64,000 nucleotides of DNA from the NCBI GenBank assembly GCA_029202485.1, contig CP119313.1, forward strand, positions 4,402,001 to 4,466,000, read 5' to 3'. Both the position numbers and the translations under genes were made by a program. Source of the DNA: Candidatus Pedobacter colombiensis. GTDB taxonomy: Bacteria; Bacteroidota; Bacteroidia; Sphingobacteriales; Sphingobacteriaceae. The notes beneath the pieces are model-generated. The model saw nothing but the letters and a program-made list of their open reading frames with translations, was not told the origin of the DNA and did no database searches. Below, piece after piece: positions 27,447 through 33,559 of this stretch (the stretch's first letter is position 1; every line of letters begins with the position of its first letter).

Positions 27447-27479
27447 AAAGCCTTTCAGTGAAAACTGAGAGGCTTTTTT
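27447..27479 (+). terminator. Terminator after tRNA-Asn copy 1
   Basis: Stem AAAGCCTTTCAG / CTGAGAGGCTTTTTT with a TGAAAA loop and T-tract, 7 bp downstream of the tRNA. Confidence 0.85.
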
Positions 27480-27512
27480 GGTTTAAAGAACGTTCTTAGC
27501 AACTCCTCGGGG

Positions 27513-27520
27513 ATCGAGTG
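27513..27520. repeat. 8-bp target-site duplication, left copy
   Basis: ATCGAGTG directly abuts the left end of the IS and recurs directly after its right end (28933-28940). Confidence 0.9.
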
Positions 27521-27547
27521 GGATCAAGCAAAAAAGTTGGGGAGGGA

Positions 27548-28555
27548 TTAGGCATATATTTTTGATAACCTGAATAGGAAAAATTTGACATTTCTTACCC
27601 CTCTAAATTGCGTTCTAAAAGCTTTAATCTTCGCATTAAAAGATTCTGCGGAGGCATTAGTGGATCTGTTATCAAAGTAGTTTAATATTGTTTCATAATT
27701 GTTCTGAACGGTTCTTGATATGGTATTGAAGGATTTATAACCCATTTTTTCTATCTTGTTATACCATAAGGCTAACTTTTTAAAGGCAATCATTTTAGTT
27801 TTTGAATGGCTGAGTATTGAAGACAGTTCCTGGGAGACTTTATACGCTTGCTGCAAATCTGGGTATAGCTTAAATAACAGTTCTGCCCTGTGATTTTGTG
27901 AAGGAGTCCAGTTTACTTCTTTTTTAAATAACAAATACCTACTTCTAGCCAGTAACTGTTTTATCGTATCTCCATTTTCCAGAAGTTCGGGAATCCAAGG
28001 CTTCTTTACTTCTCTGGCTAGATCCATTTCTTTGTTTTCCTGTTCTATAGCATCCCATCTATGTTTAATCCTGATTTCCTGGACACCTTCATTAGCCAAT
28101 TGCTGTACATGGAACCTATCTGAAACAAGCTTTGCTTTTGGAAAACTCCTTTTTACTATTCTGGTCATTGTCGGAGCCAGATCAAGGGTTACTTCTTTTA
28201 CTTGTTTCCTTACCTGCTCCTTCATTCTGTGAAGAACCTTTATGATCGACTCGCTTTCAGTACCCTTTACAATTGCTACCAAAGCACCTTTCTTCCCTTT
28301 TGCCCCTTTATTAGTCAGTATTGTATAGAGCTCTCCTTGTGAAAGGCTAGTTTCATCAATTGATAAATATTCCCCCATATTATTAGCAAAAAGCAGCCAA
28401 TTCTCAGAGTGTTCCGCCTGATCCCAGCTGCTAAAATCACTTAAATGGCGGGCATATTGCTCTTCCAGACGCTTTCCGTCAACACCAAAGAAATGGCCAA
28501 GACTTTTACAGCTTATTGGGGTGGAATCCAAATAGTCTTTCAAAAAAAAAGGCAA
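27548..28555 (-). CDS. IS transposase, catalytic part (DDE_Tnp_ISL3 domain)
   Basis: A 335-codon frame with the ISL3-type DDE domain: YLSIDETS (first Asp), VTLDLAPTMTRIVKRSFPKAKLVSDRFHV (second Asp region) and NASAESFNAKIKAFRTQFRGVRN (Glu) near the C-terminus. The frame opens at a TTG inside the preceding frame and overlaps it by 50 bp across an A9 run (28542-28550 on the plus strand). It is offset +1 to the N-terminal frame, so a full transposase would need slippage at the homopolymer or a separate subunit. Confidence 0.9.
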   Translation of the reverse strand: MPFFLKDYLDSTPISCKSLGHFFGVDGKRLEEQYARHLSDFSSWDQAEHSENWLLFANNMGEYLSIDETSLSQGELYTILTNKGAKGKKGALVAIVKGTESESIIKVLHRMKEQVRKQVKEVTLDLAPTMTRIVKRSFPKAKLVSDRFHVQQLANEGVQEIRIKHRWDAIEQENKEMDLAREVKKPWIPELLENGDTIKQLLARSRYLLFKKEVNWTPSQNHRAELLFKLYPDLQQAYKVSQELSSILSHSKTKMIAFKKLALWYNKIEKMGYKSFNTISRTVQNNYETILNYFDNRSTNASAESFNAKIKAFRTQFRGVRNVKFFLFRLSKIYA

Positions 28556-28868
28556 ACTCTTGAGTCATCTTTGTGCCTTCGGCAACTAATTGCCAATCCC
28601 GGGAAACGATCTTACTTGTTCGGGTGTTGAGCCATTTCCGACGCTTAAGGTTTAAAAAACAAGGTTTGCCACGCAAAGGAAAGTCTCGAACGGAAGCCTC
28701 ATCGTAGAATCCTTTAGATAAAAGATGATCTCCAGAAAACTCTTGTGGATGAATGTTCTTTTCTATCAAATAAATATAGGTTGAACCGTCAATTGTAGCA
28801 GCTCGGTCGAATTCAAAATAGTCGCTAAGACCTTCTGGTAGTATTAATGAAAGCAGGGTAGAATCCAA
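28506..28868 (-). CDS. IS transposase, N-terminal region protein
   Basis: A 120-aa frame (TTG start at 28868; an in-frame TAA lies four codons further upstream, so no ATG start is possible). It contains FPLRGKPCFLNLKRRKW followed by DWQLVAEGTKMTQEFAFFF, the DNA-binding N-terminal module of two-frame ISL3-type transposases. The FFF segment is encoded by the T9 tract (minus strand) where the catalytic frame takes over. Confidence 0.85.
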   Translation of the reverse strand: MDSTLLSLILPEGLSDYFEFDRAATIDGSTYIYLIEKNIHPQEFSGDHLLSKGFYDEASVRDFPLRGKPCFLNLKRRKWLNTRTSKIVSRDWQLVAEGTKMTQEFAFFFERLFGFHPNKL

Positions 28869-28932
28869 TATAATTGCTGTTTAATGCAAATCTAAACAAA
28901 ATTAATCCCTCCCCAACTTTTTTGCTTGATCC

Positions 28933-28940
28933 ATCGAGTG
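28933..28940. repeat. 8-bp target-site duplication, right copy
   Basis: ATCGAGTG, identical to 27513-27520. Confidence 0.9.
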
Positions 28941-28971
28941 CCATAATTGCTATGTTTTTCATCACGTACTG

Positions 28972-29048
28972 ACCCGGTATTGATCCGGCATTAGCCCCAT
29001 CAACGCCCCGGCAACACCCCAGCAAGGCCCCGTCAACGCCCCCGAAAC
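28972..29048. repeat. Seven-unit array of degenerate 11-bp C-rich repeats
   Basis: Units start every 11 bp at 28972, 28983, 28994, 29005, 29016, 29027 and 29038, with approximate consensus GCCCCGTCAAC. The array is strikingly GC-rich against AT-rich surroundings. On the minus strand the units give G-runs of two to five every 11 nt, so a G-quadruplex is conceivable. With only about 11 bp per unit and no spacers it is not a CRISPR. It occupies the otherwise empty gap between the IS and tRNA-Asn copy 2. Confidence 0.85.
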
Positions 29049-29202
29049 TATGGGCGACAATCACAAGCTGCTTTCGATTTAAATTTGGAAACAGTTCTCA
29101 AAAAAATAACTATTTTGATATTCTTTCGTCCTGATCCAGATGTAGTTTGCCTTAACTCAATATTATTTTACATTTATTTTCGTCAATCTAATGAAAAATT
29201 CT

Positions 29203-29277
29203 TAATATTGCGCTCCCAAAACGACCAAAGGTTTAATCTTTTTAAGAGATCAAAAACAACGTTTTGACAACCAGCAC
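29203..29277 (+). repeat. tRNA-Asn leader, copy 2 of the duplicated 75-bp segment
   Basis: It aligns to 27289-27363 with seven substitutions and no gaps, and retains the TAATATTG -7 box and the CAAAACG/CGTTTTG inverted repeat. The 130 bp between the 11-bp array and this segment is AT-rich with no feature seen. Confidence 0.8.
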
Positions 29278-29351
29278 TCCTTCTTAGCTCAGCTGGTTAG
29301 AGCATCTGACTGTTAATCAGAGGGTCGCTGGTTCGAGCCCAGCAGAGGGAG
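29278..29351 (+). tRNA. tRNA-Asn (GTT), copy 2, CCA not encoded
   Basis: The 74-nt tRNA body is identical base for base to copy 1. The discriminator G (29351) is followed by CAA instead of CCA, so this copy needs CCA addition. Confidence 0.97.
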
Positions 29352-29377
29352 CAAATATTTTCAAGTATGAAAATCAC

Positions 29378-29417
29378 GTAAAAACCCCATTTCTAGCTAT
29401 TAGGATGGGGTTTTTTA
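29378..29417. terminator. Terminator between tRNA-Asn copy 2 and the TlpA-like gene
   Basis: AAAACCCCAT (29381-29390) pairs with ATGGGGTTTT (29405-29414) around a 14-nt loop, followed by a T-run. The A-rich left side means it can also serve the leftward gene ending at 29463. Confidence 0.8.
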
Positions 29418-29462
29418 TTTCGAAAATAGGAAGTTTCCTACGGATCAAAGTGCTGTTACGGT

Positions 29463-30983
29463 CTATAAAAGCTCGTTAATCATTGCTTTCACCTCTTCAT
29501 TTTCAGGGAAGGCTGAAAATTTATTGGTGAGCACGCCTTTTTTGTTACACAATAAATACGATGGAATATATTCGAACTCAAACTTGTCCATAACATGTCT
29601 CCACTGCTTATCATCCAGGTAATAATGTTCGTTGCCTATCCCTTTAATTTTTTCTTCCCAGAGTTTGCGAGGCGATGAACCGTCTGTCAGGTATACAAAT
29701 ACAACATCTTTACCGTGAAATTCCGCCTTTGTATTCCTGAAACGCTGCATCGCTTCTAAACAAGGGCCACACCATGTTGCCCAAAGGTCGATCAGAATAA
29801 CTTTTCCTTTATGCTTTGAGACAATCTTTTGAATAATCTTATCTGGAGCAATTTTAGACGCATCATTAATTACTGCCGGGGATTTGAATTTGTCTAGTTC
29901 AGCAACCTCTTGGTTTTTTCGAAATAATATTTTTGCGATTTCTCCATTTCCCCAATAATTCAAAATATTTTGTTTCTGTTTTTCGCTTAATGGTCTTATT
30001 TCTTCGGTTAGCTGTCTGCCATAGGCATTAGCGGCTAGAATATCATAGTATGGGCCGCTATTAAACCCGAGTAAATCTGATAAAATAGCTTTCGTACTTG
30101 ACAGCCAGATGGGGATATCAGTTTCATCTATTTGGGGTATTGCTAAAGTTTCGTTTAGGAGAACTTTTCTTTGAAATTCAAGGAATGTAACAGCATACAA
30201 ATATTGTGGGTCGTTGAGCTTAAAATCTCTCAAAAAATGATAATATGACCTGTCCGTCTTTTGGATAACAGGCTTCTTGTTTTTATCACCATTAGTTCTG
30301 CCATAATTAGCTGTCATCGCTGCGTCGTAATCAAATACAGAACCTTTATAAAAAAAAAGACGAAAATCGTCATACAATACTTCTTTTAATTCTTTTGATA
30401 TCAATGTATCATTTTTTGCAACCGCTAATATTTCCGATAGGAGAGATTTAGCATAATTCAAAAAATGATCTGTACTCTTATCATATAGAGGTTCCGCTTT
30501 ACTAATAGGCGGAGTTTGAATCATCTCACCTATAAGATCAAAGTATCGGGTCATATCATTCTTATTCATTGCAGGTGTAACCTCGATATTTTCGACATCA
30601 GAATTTGAATTGTACGCAATATCAAGACGGGTAACCTCACCACTTTCCAGCTTAACAAGAAGGGGTTTTCCTGGATTTAAACTTGTAGAAAAATGTACAA
30701 AAGAAACAGTTGTTTCAACATCAGCATCAACTGAGAATTTCCCTGTTCCATCAACAACTGCTTTATATTTGACAAACTCTCCCGAAATTTGATGCGGAAC
30801 AGTAATCTTTACAAAGATGTTATCCCTTTTTGCACCATTAGGAATTTTTATCGTTCCAGTTAATTTAGCTATACCTGATACAATAGTTGGGGTATCTATT
30901 CCTATGCCCAGAGCGGGTTTAGCCGCTAACAAAAACAAAAAGCTGAGCATGTAAAATACACCTAATTTTATTACTTTGGTCAT
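29463..30983 (-). CDS. TlpA-family thioredoxin-like disulfide reductase with long N-terminal region
   Basis: A 506-aa exported protein. The start MTKVIKLGVFYML at 30983 gives a signal peptide (~1-27); the frame extends upstream only to a TTG. A long N-terminal region (~30-370) of unknown function holds a beta-sandwich-like start (SGIAKLTGTIKIPNGAKRDNIFVKI). The thioredoxin-fold domain at ~375-506 contains IDLWATWCGPCLEAMQRF (redox Cys C405 and C408). Such proteins act in the periplasm on disulfides. It lies 103 bp downstream of the Cys-rich chimeric peptide gene on the same strand, which may be its substrate (inference). It is the main gene of the accessory region behind tRNA-Asn. Confidence 0.85.
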   Translation of the reverse strand: MTKVIKLGVFYMLSFLFLLAAKPALGIGIDTPTIVSGIAKLTGTIKIPNGAKRDNIFVKITVPHQISGEFVKYKAVVDGTGKFSVDADVETTVSFVHFSTSLNPGKPLLVKLESGEVTRLDIAYNSNSDVENIEVTPAMNKNDMTRYFDLIGEMIQTPPISKAEPLYDKSTDHFLNYAKSLLSEILAVAKNDTLISKELKEVLYDDFRLFFYKGSVFDYDAAMTANYGRTNGDKNKKPVIQKTDRSYYHFLRDFKLNDPQYLYAVTFLEFQRKVLLNETLAIPQIDETDIPIWLSSTKAILSDLLGFNSGPYYDILAANAYGRQLTEEIRPLSEKQKQNILNYWGNGEIAKILFRKNQEVAELDKFKSPAVINDASKIAPDKIIQKIVSKHKGKVILIDLWATWCGPCLEAMQRFRNTKAEFHGKDVVFVYLTDGSSPRKLWEEKIKGIGNEHYYLDDKQWRHVMDKFEFEYIPSYLLCNKKGVLTNKFSAFPENEEVKAMINELL

Positions 30984-31086
30984 AGTATTTGGATTTGATT
31001 CTAGCAGCCCTTTCTTCAAGATCTGCTAGAATGAAGTGGTTATTTACATAAGATCTCCTGAAAAATTCGCCCGTCCCAATTTGTGA

Positions 31087-31488
31087 TCAGGGTTTATTAA
31101 TTCCAGTAATTAGAGTTGAACAAAACAATTCAGAGGCCGAGAATGAAGTACAACACTCTCGTTGTTCTACACCCATATAATCGTACGTACATCTGCTTCC
31201 ACGTGCCGAATGCTCACAAGCTTTTCTTTTAGGAGGAAGGCTTCCTGGTTTGGAACCTGAACCCTTACCAGAGCCCGAACCAGAATCGTCATCAAGAATA
31301 TTTTTCAATTCATTACGTATTGCTAAATGTATGCTCTTGAAGAAACCTGCTGCACCAATTTCGTGTTTTACGGCCTTAATGATATTGATTTCAAATTCAT
31401 CCCTTCCCACGAATTCCTTTAATACATTTTCCAATCTTTCAGGTCTATTTTCAAGATTGATAATAAAGGTTGAGATATAGTCTTCCAT
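31087..31488 (-). CDS. Chimeric small protein: GT25-like N-terminus, Gly/Ser linker, Cys-rich tail
   Basis: A 133-aa protein without a signal peptide. Residues ~5-60 (FIINLENRPERLENVLKEF, GRDEFEINIIKAVKHEIG, then GFFKSIHLAIR) look like the first ~55 residues of a glycosyltransferase family 25 domain, but the DD-containing catalytic remainder is absent. Instead come an acidic DDD, a low-complexity Ser/Gly linker (~69-83) and a C-terminal segment with five cysteines (C91, C100, C112, C113, C123). It could be a truncated gene with random tail, or a peptide precursor in which the GT25-like part acts as recognition leader. The upstream position to a TlpA-type thioredoxin gene supports a disulfide-bearing product, but function is unproven. 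Confidence 0.6.
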   Translation of the reverse strand: MEDYISTFIINLENRPERLENVLKEFVGRDEFEINIIKAVKHEIGAAGFFKSIHLAIRNELKNILDDDSGSGSGKGSGSKPGSLPPKRKACEHSARGSRCTYDYMGVEQRECCTSFSASELFCSTLITGINKP

Positions 31489-31631
31489 TTGTTTGATTTT
31501 GTATGTTCGACATTAATTTAATGGTGGTTTAAAACCGAATATAACTTATAAAAGCTAAGCGCCGAAATCTATAATAGCATTTGTAAATAAAAAAACTGAA
31601 GGTGTAGCACTGCAATTTTTTTTAAGTTAAA

Positions 31632-31769
31632 ATGGCAACAGTTGATGCAAAAATCTACATTCACCATTACAAAAATGATGGTACCTACAATGTAAAAATC
31701 AGAATTTACCACAAAAACCAGCAAAGGTTCATAGAAACGACACACTTTCTGGCAGGGTTGTTAAAATAA
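31632..31769 (+). pseudogene. Remnant of a tyrosine recombinase/integrase (N-terminal arm domain only)
   Basis: A 45-codon frame, MATVDAKIYIHHYKNDGTYN followed by VKIRIYHKNQQRFIETTHFLAG, matches the arm-type DNA-binding N-terminus of Bacteroidota site-specific integrases. It ends at a TAA before the core-binding and catalytic domains (no R...H-R...Y), and no downstream frame continues it. It is the scar of a lost mobile element in the region beyond the tRNA-Asn pair. Confidence 0.7.
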
Positions 31770-31770
31770 C

Positions 31771-31812
31771 ATAAGATAAACGAATATTAATCGTTTATCT
31801 TCTTAATATTTT
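31771..31812. repeat. Operator-like palindrome, copy 1
   Basis: AAGATAAACGA (31773-31783), a 7-bp AT spacer, then TCGTTTATCTT (31791-31801) and TTAATATTTT. The 11-bp arms are perfect. The same element recurs 72 bp downstream. It directly follows the integrase remnant. Confidence 0.75.
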
Positions 31813-31842
31813 GCATATTTAAATGCTTTATGTAGTTTTGAT

Positions 31843-31886
31843 ATAAGATAAACGAAATTAAACCGTTTATCTTACTAATATTTTAC
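31843..31886. repeat. Operator-like palindrome, copy 2
   Basis: AAGATAAACG (31845-31854) and CGTTTATCTT (31864-31873) followed by CTAATATTTTACA. It sits just before an ATG (31888) that opens a frame of only 16 codons (MDIRTALRSHVFKRMY), perhaps a decayed gene that this site once controlled. The remaining ~160 bp to 32097 holds nothing recognisable. Confidence 0.7.
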
Positions 31887-32097
31887 AATGGATATTCGAA
31901 CAGCACTAAGAAGCCATGTATTCAAAAGAATGTACTAAATTTATTAATAATTAAAAACAATTACGAATAGTTTAAATAATCTTCACCTCGGATTGCGGAG
32001 CTACCTTCGGATCAAGCGGAATTCTCTTTTTTATTGCTTACATTTATAATAGCTACAATATCAATTTGGATTTAAGATAAAATTAATAATTCTGTTT

Positions 32098-32304
32098 ATG
32101 AGCGACTGGAACGACCCCACAAATAATCCAACTAATTATAAATACGGAGTTTTTTATTTCAATCCAGGCGATGATAGGATTATAGTGCCCAAAAGAATTT
32201 CATCTCTTGGTTGGACATTGAATTTTGCAAACCCTAAAGCATACATTGTGATTTTTTTGATTGTTGTTGTTATCCCTTACCTGAGCATTAAATTCAGTAA
32301 TTAG
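32098..32304 (+). CDS. DUF5808-like small membrane protein
   Basis: A 68-aa protein. The N-terminal DWNDPTNNPTNYKYGVFYFN followed by PGDDRIIVPKRISSLGWTLNFANP is the DUF5808 pattern, a short domain found in small membrane or envelope proteins. One TM helix follows at ~48-64 (AYIVIFLIVVVIPYLSI). Function is unknown. It is in the AT-rich accessory region, with the 51-aa membrane peptide downstream. Confidence 0.72.
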   Translation: MSDWNDPTNNPTNYKYGVFYFNPGDDRIIVPKRISSLGWTLNFANPKAYIVIFLIVVVIPYLSIKFSN

Positions 32305-32454
32305 GATGTTCTGTATATATAGATAAACAAATACCACTAGGGGTTTTTAATCACTTATTTGTCTAAACAATATATGCACCTCATAAGTTAACAACCATTA
32401 AACATTGGTGAATTTTAGAGAGGAAGCACATTTATCTTAAAAAATTAAATAGCA

Positions 32455-32610
32455 ATGGGGTATAGATTAATAATTTTAGCTATAATTATAGTTACAGCAA
32501 CTGGAGTCTATCTTATTTATAATAATGGAATTACCTTTCCTTCTGTGTGTTTAGTAGCTAGCATGTTATTACTATTACTCTATATCACTTTTGTTAATAA
32601 GCGAGTTTAA
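32455..32610 (+). CDS. Putative 51-aa hydrophobic peptide
   Basis: The frame from ATG 32455 encodes a peptide with two predicted TM helices (~4-22, LIILAIIIVTATGVYLIY, and ~30-46, SVCLVASMLLLLLYITF) and a basic end (NKRV). A GGAAGC/AAAT leader and the position 150 bp after the DUF5808 gene are compatible with a real gene, but short AT-rich frames of this kind arise by chance. There is no recognised family. Confidence 0.4.
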   Translation: MGYRLIILAIIIVTATGVYLIYNNGITFPSVCLVASMLLLLLYITFVNKRV

Positions 32611-32726
32611 TCTATAATCTTAGAATGATTATAAAATACATACAGATCCTGGAACCAACGGGCAAAGAATCCTGACGATCAGTGCAAAAGATGGAAATTT
32701 ATTTTTAGATTTCATCATGTTATAGC

Positions 32727-33503
32727 TCAAAGCTTACCAACAAAAGTTAAACCCGTGTGCCCATCCTGATGAAAGGGAACCAATACAGTTTGGTTTGATT
32801 TGCGGTGAAACAGCTTATCTTTTATAAAGGGATAAGCCCAGTAAGAAATTTTTGTAGAGAGCATACCATATCCGGCACCGGCAACTACATCGCTTAGCCA
32901 GTGAGCACCATTATATAAACGCAGCGTAGCAGTAGTTAGCGCAGCAGAATATCCAATTACACTATACCAGGGAGACTGATCTTTATACTCCTGATGCATA
33001 AACTCTGCAGCCATAAAAGCCATTGCAGTATGGCCAGATGGAAAAGATTGATCATTTAAGCCATTAGGGCGCATCCTGTGCGTCATATTTTTGGTAATGG
33101 TAGTAGAAGCACCCATTATGGCGGTAGACAAAAGTAACATTGCTGTTCTATCCACAAAATTATGTTTACTTTTTACACCTGCCAAATCCAGTCCATATAC
33201 AGCAGCAATAGGAACATAGCGCAGGTAATCATCAGCATGGAAGCCAAACCCTGGATGATCCTCTCTCAATTCGAAATTGGTATCATCATCCAGCTTTTTT
33301 AATGGTTTGATATAAGGTGCAGTAAATCCGTAAGCAATAAAAAAGGCGGGTACGATAAGTGCTTTAGGCTTGATAGACCTGTACTCGACTTCGCTATAAA
33401 CTACCTTTGCAGGCAATGAATCTATGGTTTGTCCCTGAACTTTAACAGCACAAACAAATGCCAACAAAACCAGGCTAATCTTTAACTGATACTTTATAAT
33501 CAT
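32727..33503 (-). CDS. PAP2-family phosphatase, exported
   Basis: A 258-aa protein with a signal peptide (~1-24, ending in KVQGQ). It has the three PAP2 motifs: KNMTHRMRP (K...RP, ~142), FPSGHTAMAF (~155) and RLYNGAHWLSDVVAG (R...H..D, ~197), the last holding the catalytic His. The family dephosphorylates lipid phosphates such as undecaprenyl pyrophosphate, phosphatidic acid or lipid A at the periplasmic face. A perfect -7 box lies 18 bp upstream. Confidence 0.92.
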   Translation of the reverse strand: MIIKYQLKISLVLLAFVCAVKVQGQTIDSLPAKVVYSEVEYRSIKPKALIVPAFFIAYGFTAPYIKPLKKLDDDTNFELREDHPGFGFHADDYLRYVPIAAVYGLDLAGVKSKHNFVDRTAMLLLSTAIMGASTTITKNMTHRMRPNGLNDQSFPSGHTAMAFMAAEFMHQEYKDQSPWYSVIGYSAALTTATLRLYNGAHWLSDVVAGAGYGMLSTKISYWAYPFIKDKLFHRKSNQTVLVPFHQDGHTGLTFVGKL

Positions 33504-33520
33504 TTTACCTTCCGTACAAG

Positions 33521-33528
33521 CAAAACTA
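33521..33528 (-). promoter_or_regulatory. Putative -7 box of PAP2 gene
   Basis: TAGTTTTG on the minus strand matches TAnnTTTG, 18 bp upstream of the ATG at 33503. Confidence 0.4.
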
Positions 33529-33559
33529 AATGAAAGTTTTGCAGAAACCCCTAATTAAT

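Larger units (their letters stand above)
27521..28932 (-). mobile_element. Complete ISL3-type insertion sequence (1,412 bp)
   Basis: Perfect 30-bp terminal inverted repeats lie at 27521-27550 and 28903-28932 (outermost bases GGATCAAGC...). An 8-bp direct target duplication flanks them, which is the length typical of the ISL3 family. Inside are two overlapping leftward transposase frames. The perfect ends and duplication indicate a recent, possibly still mobile, copy. The transposase stop codon (27548-27550) lies inside the left repeat. The arrangement resembles the ISAon1-type elements common in Bacteroidota, but that name is from memory and unchecked. Confidence 0.93.

Noticed and set aside
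28972..29048. CRISPR array
   Set aside because: Units are 11 bp, degenerate and directly adjoining without spacers; no cas genes are present.
28825..29064. Leftward open frame across the 11-bp repeats (repetitive Gly/Val/Asp/Ala peptide)
   Set aside because: Its periodic protein sequence is a by-product of the 11-bp DNA repeat, it runs into the IS end, and no signal or start supports a gene.
27364..29351. tRNA-Asn copies as att sites of an integrated element
   Set aside because: Integration normally duplicates only the tRNA 3' end. Here whole genes plus 75 bp of leader are duplicated, which fits gene duplication better. An older integration event further right (integrase remnant) remains possible.
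31888..31938. 16-codon frame after the second palindrome as a gene
   Set aside because: Too short and without family match; noted only as a possible decayed gene start.
32625..32711. 32-codon open stretch before the PAP2 gene (NDYKIHTDPGTNGQRILTIS...)
   Set aside because: It might be the end of a decayed gene, but it has no start, no recognisable family and is too short to support.
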